A DNA stretch of 64,000 bases from assembly GCA_033002965.1 (NCBI GenBank), contig JAURVB010003185.1:16315-80314 (forward strand), written 5' to 3'. Below, piece after piece: positions 34,442-46,619 of this stretch. Both the position numbers and the translations under genes were made by a program. This DNA comes from Piper betle (taxonomy: Eukaryota > Streptophyta > Magnoliopsida > Piperales > Piperaceae). Numbering within the stretch: position 1 is the first letter of the stretch; each line of letters opens with the position of its first letter. The notes under the pieces are model-generated. The model did no database searches. It saw nothing but the letters and a program-made list of their open reading frames with translations, and had not been told where the DNA came from.

Positions 34442-36687
34442 TCAGCGCTTTCCTCCACCACCAATCTTGGGACCCCTTTCGTTCTGCACCTTTAGGGATG
34501 CTACCCTCTGTCTGAGTCTTTTGTGCCTTGGCCATCACCTCGGCTTTCTTGGTCTTCTTTAATTCTTTCTTTTATTTCCTTGCACTATATAGTTAGCATG
34601 CATGTTCTGTTTCGAGAACCACAATAACCTTTCTTTTTAAAAATAAGAACCTTCAAAACAACAGAAATTAAAAAATATGCACAAGATATACGAAGGAAAT
34701 ATGAACAGAAAGAGCTTTTACAGAGAGGAAAGGTTGTTTAATTGGTTATGCTCACAACTTGTGTGAAAGACGGCCACATGACATTGGAATAGAACTGTTG
34801 ATTACAAAATAATTAAGAGCTTTGTGAGCTTCACAACCGCCTCAAAATCCCTTACCAACCTGACCAGATCACCTGTGTGGAACGAAAGGCCAGGAACAAC
34901 GCCAAAACATATCCTACATGCCTATATGGACAGTAGGAAATTTTATGGCATGTCTCGAATTAGATATTAACAGATCATCTTCCTGAGAGAAGCTTAATGA
35001 AAATAAAAAATAAAAAGTGACAGATATATTGTAACCTTCTTATGTTGCCTCTTGTACATAGCAGTACAGGTAAGTTTTGATGGCTTCAGCCCTTTTGTGA
35101 AAGTACCTTTTACATTTTGAGTTTGCAAACAAGAAAACCTACAAAACAAAAGAAGTTATATAGTCAACAGTCATCACAAAAAGAAAAAACAATAAGAATA
35201 ATAAAATTTCACCTCATTCATTATCAGAATACCTGAGAATCAAACTTGGATATATCTTAGCGCCACTGAAGCAGCAGAGATCAGCCCTGAAAGTCGCCAA
35301 TAATTGGCATCAACCATTGGCATCAGTCACATGAGTTTAAAAAAACTACAGCTAAAAACAAAACCAAGTCTTCCACATAATAAGATAAAAATGGATGGAA
35401 ACTTTCCTCCCAATTTAGAGAAAAGAAAACCAACCTACTCAATCAACTTTGATTAAGAAATCTCTTACAATCAAGTATCGAAATTAAATTTGAGAAAACT
35501 CGCCTAACCTAAATCAGATCAATAACAAGATCTGAAAGATACAATTCTTGAGAAATTGAGAAAACTAACATACACCTCAAATGAAAAATGGATCAATCAC
35601 ACACCCTGGATTACGACCCTACTTCAACTTGAGATGATAAAAAACTTCTCCAAACTTTCCCCTTGAGAGTGAAACAACTCCAAACTCCACCCAAGACATG
35701 TAGAAAATTCTACCAAAGTGTGAAAAACTTCACCCCAATAAAAGTAGAAACTCTACCCAAATGTGAAAAACTCCATCCAAAAGAGTAACACTACTCCCAA
35801 TTACAATCCACAGACAAAGGTAGAGAAAGAAAAAAAATTAACCACTGTTGATCTTGTAATCTCTGTCCAGATCTGTAATCCCTCAAGTCTCCCCTAAAGG
35901 AGAACACTCCATTGAACTTCCCCAAAGGGAAAGCACACCGAACACATACCTCTAATCACATATTTATAGACTAGAGATATAAATACCACTTGGAAATGAA
36001 GAGCCAACTTCAAGCACTATTTCTTGAGCATTGGAATCCTCACTAATGAGTCTCTTCACGTATTCCACAAATTCTCATCGAATTCGTCGTACCTCTTGGT
36101 TTATCTCAACAATAGGCAACCTTAAACTCTTCCAAAAAATAGCATTACACTATTTACAAATTACAAGGACCTAACTACATACAAAACCAAATACCGAATC
36201 TTCGACCTAAAAATGGCCACCATAACCCCAATCACATAGGTATGCTCATGATTCAACCAGTAAATGATGACCCATTATTTACAAGGAGCTGCTAGCATTT
36301 CAAAGCTTAAAAACCAAAAGAAGATGTTAATTTTTTCATCCAAATAAAAACTTGTCACAGTGACACCCATTCACAGAGGTAGCCTCATGGCTCTCCAGCT
36401 AATTTACACTACATTATTAACATATACTTGCTAGCTTCGGATCTTTTTTTCAACTACGCAAGAAATAGTACCAATTCCCAATAAACCATTGACTCTCATG
36501 TCATCTCTTTCATTTCCACGAATCAAGCACACGGTAACGAAATCAAATGCGGCGAAGATGGTTTTGGCATAACAAGATTCGAAATTTGCACCAAACAACG
36601 CAGGTCGATGCATCGACAATCAGAAATGGAAGTAATTGGAAGCCCAGTTGTGAAGACTTTGAGAGGAAGAACTCACTTGAGAACCAT
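34442..36687 (-). pseudogene. Ribosomal protein eL24 (RPL24), intron-containing pseudogene
   Basis: Four exon remnants follow eL24 order on the minus strand: 36687-36677 (M-V-L-K, donor GTGAGT), 35286-35233 (D-L-C-C-F-S-G-A-K-I-Y-P, then D-S-Q), 35138-35036 (V-F-L-F-A-N-S-K-C-K-R-Y-F-H, then K-L-T-C-T-A-M-Y), 34578-34442 (E-I-K-E-R-I-K, K-K-A-E-V-M-A-K-A-Q-K-T-Q, ending G-G-G-G-K-R-stop). eL24 is a protein of the large ribosomal subunit. Damage: exon 2 lacks the G-K-G-I-R-F segment; exon 3 has a frameshift at K-R/L-K-P; the exon coding the D-I-H-A-E-A-A to A-A-L-R region is missing; the last exon has a deletion and frameshifts; conserved R and W are changed to C. Retained introns show it is a decayed gene copy, not a retrocopy. 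Intron 1 holds LTR-like DNA. Confidence 0.85.
35600..36113 (-). mobile_element. Possible LTR in intron 1 of the eL24 pseudogene
   Basis: On the minus strand this begins TGTTGAGATAAACCAAGAGG at 36113 and contains TCTATAAATATG (about 35965-35976), like an LTR promoter. Short phrases such as AAACTCCACCCAA recur at 35640-35800. The other end and a target duplication could not be fixed. Confidence 0.25.
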
Positions 36688-36689
36688 GG

Positions 36690-37360
36690 CCGCTTGTTTG
36701 TTCATAGTCTTTGGCAAGAACCTAAAATCCTGATTTTTATCTTTTTTAAAAAAAATTCAAAGCCTAATTTTTTCCTTTTAATCTGAAAAATAGCCCTGTA
36801 ATAAATTATAATGTTGCCAAAAATAAGAATCACGCAAAAAAGTATTACTCTTACACCAACACATTAATTATTATTCATGTTGATTATCAGCTTAAGTTGA
36901 ATAGCATGCAAATTGTGATATTTTTGAATTTAATTTCATATCTAATATTTAATAGGTTTAATATATTAATAAAACTAGTATTTACAATCCTTATTTTGGT
37001 TAACTACTCTTAAATAAATGAATAGGTTTATTATTTTGAACTATTTAGATTGGCTTTTTACGTGTGGTATTAGCTTGTAATCGTATTAAATAGTGGGTTA
37101 GACTAGCTCTAGGATAGGCCATTACCCACGGTTCAAGGCAGGAATTTTAATAACGAGCTTTTTAAGGTATGTGAATTATGATATTTATGATATTAATCTC
37201 ACACTCAATACTTACTAAGGTAAGAGTCACGTACAATATCTAATGGGGTAAAGATTCACATTCAATTTGTTTATTGGGATAAAATGAAATATATTAATAA
37301 GATTGGTATTTATCATCTTCAATTTAATTAATTATTTTTAAAAAGATAAATAGGTCTATC
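36690..37360. other. Upstream DNA of the eL24 pseudogene, AT-rich
   Basis: No gene recognised. The segment just upstream of M-V-L-K should hold the dead promoter. ACTCACACTCAATACTTACT-like phrases near 37200 recur weakly, but no boundary is clear. Confidence 0.3.
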
Positions 37361-37456
37361 AGTTTGCATTAATTGAACGGTTCGGTCGCCGGTAACATTT
37401 CCGAGTCGGTTCACAGGTGAGCCGAAATGGGGTGTTACAAGTTTGCATTAATTGAA
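37361..37456. repeat. 62-bp LTR tip flanked by 17-bp direct repeats
   Basis: AGTTTGCATTAATTGAA lies at 37361-37377 and again at 37440-37456. Between them, 37378-37439 on the minus strand reads TGTAACACCCCATTTCGGC, then GTGAACCGACTCGG and ATGTTACCGG. This matches the first 60 bases or so of the solo LTR at 27664 (TGTAACACCCCAAATCCGG, GTGAACCGAACCGG, ATGTTACAGG). It is therefore an LTR terminus without the remainder. Confidence 0.75.
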
Positions 37457-37938
37457 TAATGTTGAAGGTCAGACTCTTAAAAAATTAAATCTATTTAGAT
37501 AAATGAGTATACGTATCTAATCATTCTTATGATCTAAAAACTTAAATTAACAAATGTCATCTTTAATTAACACTAAATTTAACCATTATTATAATCATAA
37601 ATTGACACTAGTTTTTGTTATTGTTTATTTGGTTTGGAAAATATTTATTATTTATTGTTGAGAACTAATCTCGGTAGGAAGAATATTGAAAACCTGCGCC
37701 CATGTTTAATTCCTTATACTTTTTGAGGTTTTATAAGAGTTGGTGAACAATAAGATAATTTTCATGCGGTTTTGCACATTTGTTGACTTTGTTATATTAG
37801 AGACTTTTTTTGTTCTTATAACAACCTGATCTCCCCCTCTCCAACTTACCAACGAACTTTACAAGTGATTATAGTTGAAATGGCTCATTGAATAAATGGC
37901 TTTTTGATCGAATTGACGTTATTATGGACCTTCCCATT
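37457..37938. other. AT-rich intergenic DNA, nothing recognised
   Basis: No open frame or repeat could be supported between the LTR fragment and the hAT-like element. Confidence 0.4.
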
Positions 37939-38459
37939 AGGGGCGTAAACAAGCCGAGCCGAGTTGAGAAGAGATGTTTTTGAATTTGTCGTGATTTTTG
38001 ACAAATATATTTGAGCTTGTTTGAGTGTTTGATGAGCTTTAATGTATTATAGGTCGAGCTGAGTTTATCCAAAATTTATGGTGTTTGGGTTTGGCTCGTG
38101 TTTGGCTTGCTATATTTTTGAGCCAAGCTTGAGCTCAGTGAATATTTGTATTTGGCTCGTACTCAACTTACATAGAATCAAAATTTTATTTTCAACACTA
38201 CATAAATTTAATGTGACCTTAATAATATCGACGAGCCGAGTCGAACCTAGTATTTTTTTCAAGTTTGAACACATCAAGTTCGAGTTTCGAGCCAAATTGA
38301 GCCGAACACTCTTTTGCTCAGACTCTGTTCATTGTTCAACGAACTATCCATTTTGAGCTAAATATTTTTTCGAACACAAAATTAACGAGCACAAATTCAA
38401 ACCAAATTGAGCAGAGTATAAAATGCTTGCAAGTAAGTTTGACTTGTTTACATCCCTAC
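37939..38459. mobile_element. Non-autonomous hAT-like element rich in GAGC motifs
   Basis: Left end TAGGGGCGTAAACAAGCC and reverse-complemented right end TAGGGATGTAAACAAGTC are terminal inverted repeats. The flanks TTCCCAT and TTCCTAT look like a target duplication with one mismatch. The interior is made of GAGCC/GAGCTTGAGC-type motifs. This TAGGGGTGTAAAC-type end with GAGCCGAGCC wording is a widespread plant repeat. Confidence 0.6.
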
Positions 38460-39290
38460 TTCCTATCACAATGTCTAAAATTAATTCATTTCCACCAATA
38501 GAGTTTGACCCATCTATGAAATTTTACTTGCACCTAATATCCAAAGATAGGTGGAGACATAAACTTAGTTAAACTAGGATATATATTATTATAAAAAATA
38601 ACATTTTGAAATTTTGAATATTTAGGTTTTTTTTTTGCCGTGAACCCTCTTCGTTCTCGTCCGAAAACAACTATGAAATAAACTCTCATTAAATTCATGG
38701 TTATTTATTCGATAGCTTCATCAAAATATTAACAATGCCGATCTCAACAAGCCACCGATTACTCCTACTGTTTTTCTACTACGACCACACTTCTTTGCAT
38801 CTTGATATATGCCCTAATCCTATACACTCCACGTTAAGATCATAAAAACAATCGGTTTTCCATAGACCACATTGACCCAACAAAGATTATTTATTAATAT
38901 CAACGTTGCTTGTAAATTAAAAAAGTTTTACTAGGCCTTGCGCTGGACCATTTCGGCGACAAGGGATGGGAATATTATATGAAAACTTTGCTTTTTAACA
39001 GAGCAATGTCACATGAAAACTTTGCCGCAAGCTTCGAGGTCGGATCGATGGCCGATTGGATTCAACCCAACTGCTCTATTTTTTGATACATCTAAAGTTG
39101 AAGATGACATTACCATTACCATTACCATAGACATGGCATAAAACATACATAGCTGATTAGCTAAAAAACTAAAGGCTGGGATGGACCACAAACACCAGCC
39201 GCAATTCTCTCTAATAAGTTTCATATTTTACAACTACTGCAAGAAAAGAGTAGATCAGAGACAGTTAGTTTCCAGTCAAACATACACAGA
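38460..39290. other. Intergenic DNA and 3' UTR of the IQD gene
   Basis: No gene recognised. The right part, to about 39000, should include the IQD transcript's 3' UTR; a short TTACCATTACCATTACCATA repeat lies at about 39111-39130. Confidence 0.4.
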
Positions 39291-42200
39291 TTAGTATCTG
39301 TAGCGGCTTGTGCCGGAGTACCCACCAACTTCACGAACAGGCATTCCCAACCTATCCAACCTGCCGGAGCCCGGATATGCTTTGTTTGTAAATTTGGCAT
39401 GGAGAGAAGTGGATTTTTGAGAACAACCTGAAGTCACTGATACTCCGTCTCCAAGTCCGTAAATGGTTATTGGCTTTAATGAGGTGGATTTCTCGTAGTC
39501 AGGCCTCTGTTTAGGAGCACTGTGAGATCGAACTTTTGCTTTAGATGATTCGGTGTTTGCCATGTAACCGGGATAGTCGGAGAATCCGTTCAGAAAACTC
39601 CGAGAGCATTCACTCTTGGTGGGAGTGAACAGTCCCCCCTTGTGCCACCAGCTTTAGATGATGCAGAGTAGAACTGCGGGCTGTTGTCGGCAGTGAGGAA
39701 GGCTGAGTCGCCTGCTTCGTGTGGTAACTGCAGCGGGCTGAGAGACTCCATTTCAACCGAGGATGGACTAGGGTTTGAGAACTGAACAGTGGTGGAGTCC
39801 TTGGATGGAGAATCTGGCAATGCGGAGTAGCTGTGACTATTCACAGTGGATTGTGATGATTGGGGTAGGTTTCTGCTGGCTCGCTTAGCATGGTAGCGAG
39901 GCTTACCAGAATCCACTTCCAATATCTTGGCAGTTTTGTCATCATCCGAGACTCTAATTTTTGCAGCTTCATGGTAATCCCATGACCTCTCGTCCATCCA
40001 CTGGTCTAGCCAATTTCGACTACTTTGAGATCGACCCATATCTAAGTGGCTTGTCTTTCTTGATCGTGAACTATTTCTCTGCATATACAAAAAGCCTTTG
40101 AGTAAAGCATATAACAGGCATTCATGTTTTGAATGCTAAAAGGTAAAATAAATTGTGTGTCCAATGAAACAGACCTTCAGAGAAGACGATCGTTCATGCT
40201 GCCTAGCACTGCCTGACCGAATAGGAACTTCATGCTTTTCCGGTGTGGGAGGCCCCTGTACACAATGAATTCCAGTAACCTTTCCAGCCATATACAAAAA
40301 ATTTACATTTATTCACGGTAATGCCAAAATCATCAATATCATCTGATCATAAGCCATCTATCAGATGCTAATGGACACTTACAAATCCCAAATCATCAGA
40401 ACAAGTAGGACAGTAGCAACAATATAATCTTCATAACATTGGGTAAGTCACAAGGTTATGAAACATTCAGTACTGGACATCACTCTTGATATCACCTACA
40501 ACATTTAGCAACTAAAAAGAAACACTCCCAAGAAAATTTTACCGAGTTCAAAAACTTATGGTGCATGGAACTCAGTCCACGCATCAAATCAACCATTAAC
40601 AGCAGTACCTAAAGATAACAGCATGAATTTCAAAAACATTTAACTAGAATAAAAATCAACATACTGGCTGAGCAACGGATCCTTTGCTCGGCTGGTAGCA
40701 GTCCAACTTCTGCAATCGAATGGCCCGTGTGTGCGCCTGTACCCGCACAATCGCTTGCATACACCGGAGCTTCTCTGCAACATTCTTCCTCTCAATGTGG
40801 CCCCTCACCAAAGCTTGCAACTTCACCAATCCCTTCAACGCCCTATGAGCCCTCCTTGCCTACCACCACAAACAAAAGTCAATAAAAAAGAACTGCATCT
40901 ACAAAAGAGAGCCTCCGTCAATCAAACTCACCAACTACTTAGAAAAAAGAGACTGTTTGAACCCATTTTTCCAGCCAAAAAAGTCACCAAGGCTTCAAAT
41001 TTTCCCCAATTCCACCCGCCCATTCTTTTCAAACCAGTTTGAGAAACAAAGCAAGCAGATAAGGAGAAAGAACTTTTGAGCTATGTGGCGGGATAGAGGC
41101 AGTGGTCTCATAACTCCTTTGCAAAAAAGGAAAGTAGCAGAAGAATCATGATGGGTCCAGAAAGGAAGGAATAGAGCAGAAACTGATAAAGACTCCATCT
41201 TTTACTTTGTTGGCCCATGACCCCCAAAACTGGCTGCCAAAAGGCAGATGAGATTAATATATACACGGAAAAACGCGCAAGGGCCAAGAGGAAGGAGGTG
41301 ATCTAATGCGTGATTCATGAACCATGAAGATCTTATCTCACCACTCATGAATGTGAATACTGGTCACGTACAATGGAGTAAAAGAAAAGCCTGGTCAGAA
41401 CTTTTTTGCCTCGCAAGTAAAGCAGACGGCAGCAGCGGAGCCAAGCTCAGGTTTCAAATCTGACAGTTTTCAATGGCGCAAATACGAAAAACAGGAGTTG
41501 CAATAAGGGAGGCTCTGGTCCCTCAAATCCAATATTGGATTCTCAAAATCGTTGATAAAAATCCATGCCTGACAAACGTGAACCATTTTCTTTTTCATGC
41601 CAAAACTTGATTTAAACAGATATTGGAGGAGATTAGGCATGGTTAATTATAAACACATTTTGGGAGGAAATTTTTCCTTATTGCTAGCTTACTTACAAAT
41701 TATGGTTGACCAAGAAGTTTTACTAAAATATGTCTATTCCCACACAAGAACAGTTACACTTTCTACACAAATTTTTTCTCCTAAATGAATGTTTAATAAG
41801 TTGCAAAAAGAATCATTCTGAAGACAAAGATGGCAGAAAGTGACACGCTACCAAAAACAATTACTGAAAGGAAAGACATGATCATGCAAACAGGACCAAA
41901 GAAGACAAAAGTTTCACAAGCTTGTGATAAATTAATTTTTACGGCCACCATTTTTTTTAAACTCACCATCTGATATGATGCAAAATTGGAGGCCAAAATA
42001 TTGTGTGATTCTGAAGACGTAAAATACAAAACCAGACAACACCCAACTTTTGTAAACATAATTTAAAACTTTAAAGAACTTTAAAACAAAAGCATCAGAC
42101 GGTTAAATTTCATACAAAAATAAGCAGTTTTGGATAAAAATCAGTTTGTTTACGAAAAAAAACTGAAACTAACGTGATTAAAATCAAAACAGAAACTTCC

Positions 42201-43075
42201 ACTCCCTTCAAATCAAGTCGAAATCAACCCATTTTTTTTAAAAAACGCACAACAGAGTAAACAAATAGCAAGCACTCAAATTTTTAGCAGTTCAACAAAC
42301 CACGGTTGGTTCAAATCTTCAAATATTGAACAAGAACAGCTATTTTTTCTTCCAAAAATCTCCACTTTTCGTGAAAAACTTGACACTTTTTTTAAGTCAT
42401 TAGAATCCAAATGTTGAACGGGAACATCTGAATCTCTTCCAAAATCCAAACTCAACGCTTTTCTCTCAAAAAAAGGCCACTAGAATCCAAACATTTGAAG
42501 TAAAATGTTGAAACAAAACAACTGAATCCCTTCCAAAAATCACCATTTCTTGGATAAAAAACTTGCACTTTCCTTTCAAAAATAAAAATCTTTAGAATTC
42601 AAACATGAACAACAACCGCTAATCTCTTCCAAAAAAATCAGCACTCTGGACGAAAAATTCATACTTTATTCTATTTCAAACAAACAAACAGAAAATTATC
42701 GTAAGAAGCTAACCAGGTAGCCCCGGAACGCCGCCTGTATCCTCACCGCCGCCGCCGCCTCCCCCGCCCCGGCCCCGAACGCGCACCGCCCGCTGCTCGT
42801 CAGCCTCACCACCGCCGCTGCCGCCTGCGCCGTCGCCATCGCCGCCTCCGCCACCGCCGCCGTCGCCGCCGCCACGGCGATCGCGTGCTTCTCGGAGTCG
42901 CCGACGCCGCCCTCCCCCCGCAGCACGCACCCCGCCGCGTCCCCTCCTCCCCACCCGCCGCCGGCCTCGTCTTGCCGAAGCCCCACCGCCGCTTTTCCTT
43001 GGGCTTCGCCTCCTCCGATCCCCGCCGACCGCCGCCGGCGAAGAGGGAGCGGAGCCACCGCGCGGCCTTGCCCAT
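39291..43075 (-). CDS. IQ67-domain (IQD) calmodulin-binding protein
   Basis: Four exons fit canonical splice sites and phases: 43075-42714, 40859-40665, 40255-40175, 40078-39291 (about 475 codons). The start gives [12 protein letters not shown], typical of the family. The IQ67 domain spans the exon 1/2 junction, with [12 protein letters not shown], then [19 protein letters not shown] and A-I-V-R-V-Q-A; an intron inside this domain is characteristic. The C-terminal part has [10 protein letters not shown] and S-A-P-K-Q-R-P. IQD proteins bind calmodulin and act as scaffolds at microtubules, membranes or nucleus. Intron 1 is 1.85 kb. Two places lack one base: about 42941-42944 in exon 1 and 39634-39639 in exon 4, each in a C run on the plus strand. 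Exon 1 is extremely GC-rich. The subgroup is not determined. Confidence 0.92.
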
Positions 43076-44156
43076 CGGCAGTCCGGCGAAGCATTGGCGG
43101 CAAGTGAAGGGGCGACGATATACAACAAAATAGGGGTATAAATGGAAAATAACTTTGTTTTCAATTTTTGTTGATATTTTAATGTACAAATATTAAATAT
43201 AAAAATTATAATTATTTAATATCAACTGCTATAATAATATTAGTGGTCATTTAAATGGCTATTTAATATTTAATAATAAAAAGCTGAACGTGATTTGTTT
43301 GTTTTTAAAATATTTTAACTAGTTTTTTTAAAATTTAGACAAAACCAATTAGCCGGTTTTTTAACTGCCAATTTAAACTGTTATATAAATATAAATGTAG
43401 GATCTCCTTAGTATTATTAATTTGTCTTTAATTATTTTTATAAAGATGGTGTTATGTGATAAAATGATATAACAAATTAGGGATATAAGTGGGAATTGAT
43501 TTTTTTGATATTTTGATGTGAAGAGTTGGGAGTGGGTGACCGAGGGGTGATAGTTGAAGGTAGGGGAAGGGGTTATAAAATTATTATGATGCCGGTTTTG
43601 ACAAGTGAGGCCGTTTCTTTCTTTTTGGCCAGACCTAACCACAGCAGGTCAGAAGCGACGGAGGGGGGGGGGAGGGGGGGGGGGGTGGGTGGTGGGTAGA
43701 GGAACAAGGTTTTTTCTTAAACAAAAAAAATTATACCTAATCTTTGTCGTCCTTGCACAATAAACCTTTTTAGATAAACAAAGTGGTATTTTGAAAAACA
43801 ATTAAATCAACTTAATTTGAGAGGAATAATAAATTTGGTTTAGCCAAAATAATATATTTATTTTTAAGCTAAACATTATTCTTGTGCCGGAGATGCGAGA
43901 GATCGGATGAAAAGATTGTTATGTTTTGTTGTTGTTGTTTGAACATTACTTATTTTACTCAATCTTATACATAACATGAATTGGATTCGATCGTACAAAA
44001 GATTCTCTCAAACAAAAACACATTTTGCTGTAAATTCCAATCTAACAAAGCATATTATTTTGTATGCACTCGTTCAATTAATCAATAGTTCAAGTCGCAC
44101 ACTCTTATATATTTTTTATTTTTTTGAAGAAAATCCTCTTCAACTATGCATACAAA
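43076..44156. other. Upstream region of the IQD gene, with a long G tract
   Basis: The first part should contain the IQD leader and promoter; no TATA box was fixed. At about 43661-43697 the plus strand has long runs of G broken by single A or T, with potential for G-quadruplex formation. The rest is AT-rich with no genes. Confidence 0.35.
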
Positions 44157-44874
44157 ATAACGAATAAGGCATTTTAGTATTTTCCACTCTTTCACAGTAA
44201 AAAGCTCATGTCAAAAACCCAAATTATATTTTTACATGTGAAAACATCTAGAATAAAATATTTTTTTATTTATATATAATTATTTTATATGGTTATATTT
44301 TAAATTTTTAAAACTCGAAATTGGCTTGTCATTGAAGTGTAATCAAGTCGGAGTCGTCGAATCGAAAGTTATTTATATTAAAATTTTAATTATATAAATT
44401 AAAAGTTATATAAAATTAATAAAAATTGATCTTTTTATATTTGAAATCAATAAATATATAATTTATATTGTTTAAAATATTAATTTAATTAATTAAATAA
44501 AAAATAATATACTTTAATAATTTTTATGACATGATTGGAAATTCAATTACTAAATTAATTGTAACGACCCGCCCCAATCGGCCCGGGGTTACTAAAAAAT
44601 ATGAATGATGAAAAATAAAATTTAAACACGTAAACCGTAACATGGTAAATAATTCTAAAAATTTATTAATCATAAAAATAAATCATGTTATAACAACATG
44701 CAACAATACATAAGATAATTTAACTACGTGAACACAAAGTCCTACAGTCTCCAAATTATTTCCCATAATTACATTTATAACACTGAGTATATTAAAAGTC
44801 CAATTTATTTATCAATTTGCCAATGTTAGGTTGGTAAAAGAACTATCAACCATACTTTTAATCCTTAGTCCAAA
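44157..44874. repeat. Direct duplication, copy 1 (flank plus LTR-like start)
   Basis: About 718 bp from ATAACGAATAAGGCATTTTA to CCTTAGTCCAAA is nearly identical to 49831-50549 in the same orientation. It includes 400 bp of AT-rich DNA and then TGTAACGACCCGCCCC at 44560, an LTR-like start, with the first 315 bp of that element. Confidence 0.9.
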
Positions 44875-46545
44875 ACTGCTCACTTGCGGTCATAAAACCT
44901 CGTTAGTAATAGAATCACTAAATCGCATAATTAAATAAAACTAGTCAATATAATCCCTATTATTATTTTTTGAGACTTTTAGTAGTTATGAGCCTATGTC
45001 GAACTCTAATTATGCCGAGAGAGGTGGCAGCCCCATTTAGTTACAATCTCATATATACGCACATACGCTTCGTGGCCCATAGCCGGTAGTTACTGATATT
45101 TGTCATTAGCTCACCCTCTCAGTATCATAAATGCATAATGAGTCATTTTACGCCACTGTACCATGTCACCCTTTTTGGCATGGGGCAGGTATTTTATCTC
45201 TCAAGTAAATTTAAAAGTATAGCCCCATGTCGAACTGAATCAATTTCTTGACCTTGATTGTACTCAGTGTATAGTAGTTGAATCTAGGTTCAGGCCGACC
45301 AAGGCTGCCAAAAGAGAATATATAACATTTCAAATAATTATACAGACCTGGATAGTTCACAAGTGAACTCGCAATTGTAACCGACAATCGTAATCTGACG
45401 AGAAAATAAAATTATATATAAGTATAATTTTATTCGAGTAGAAATATATACAACTAAATGGCTGAAGTATATCATGATTAAAACTTGATAACAAAAAGCA
45501 TGCAGCATTCAACATTATTAAACTTCAAAATTCCAACATATGGTATATTTCCATTACTATTGTATATTTTTCCTTCAACATGTTAATTACTTAACCAAAA
45601 GAAATCTTGTTTCGATTTTTGTCTTCGTGGTTAAACTTATCATTTAAACTTTTAATTAATAGTACTTGTTAACACCGAATTAGTAAGTAATATTTACTTA
45701 TTTTGTTATTAAAATCTTAGGTACAGTAATAATAATTATAAGTTTAATAATAACAATAATAAAGATAATAAGTTTAATAATAACTCAATTAAATTATTAA
45801 TCTATAAATTTATACTTATCAACCAATCGAACAAATGCAATCAAACCAATGAATTCTACTAATAATTAAATTTAACTAACAAGTAGATCATTATCTTAAT
45901 ATATCTTATTATTTAATATAATTCGTACTAAAGTTTAAGAATACCACTTGTAAAATTTATTTTAATTTAATTCGACGAAGGTTTAAACTTTATTTACTTG
46001 GGGCATATTGTTATGGTTCAATACTTATAATTATCAGAATATAATATGTTAATAATCTATATTACTACTTTAAATCAACTCATTATTATGATAATCAAAT
46101 TTATCTATTTTGTGCTAAATTTTAAATGTGGAACATAATTTAATAATAATTCTATTATAATTGATGTGTTATTAACCCCAGTGTATCGATTCTTCCTACC
46201 ACAAATTAGTTATTTGTCAACCCATATTATTTAATAATTCCAGAGCCAATTGAATACTTATAAACGCTCTAGACAATAATTGGTGATTAAGATGTAAGGA
46301 CTTTACTCGATATAGATCTAGATACAGTTGAAGAACCAGCCACTACAAATTTATATAAATCAAAATTTCACCCATTAATAACAAATTACAGATCTACTCC
46401 TGAAACAAACTAATACACAAAACCACCCATAGTTTAACTACAACTCCTGCCCGATCAGCATGGGGGTAAGATAAAGCATCAACTCTATGATTTGTCTAAT
46501 GCAAGTTATCAATTCCATGGCAAGTTCAGAAATAAACCATCTACA
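44560..46545. mobile_element. LTR-like element beginning TGTAACGACCCGCCCC
   Basis: The start resembles plant LTRs (TGTAACGACCC...). Wording such as GAGAGAGGTGGCAGCCCC at about 45018-45035 recalls the outer LTR at 26160. The right end was not found and no protein domain is visible, so the end coordinate is a rough guess. Confidence 0.3.
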
Positions 46546-46619
46546 ATCAATATCTTCACTGTGACCCCTAAATTTATATCTTCACTGTGACCCCTAAATT
46601 TAGTATGTGAAAGAACCAT

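Noticed and set aside
42709..43164. Arg/Gly-rich 151-residue minus-strand frame
   Set aside because: Wrong frame of IQD exon 1; the other two frames carry the family motifs.
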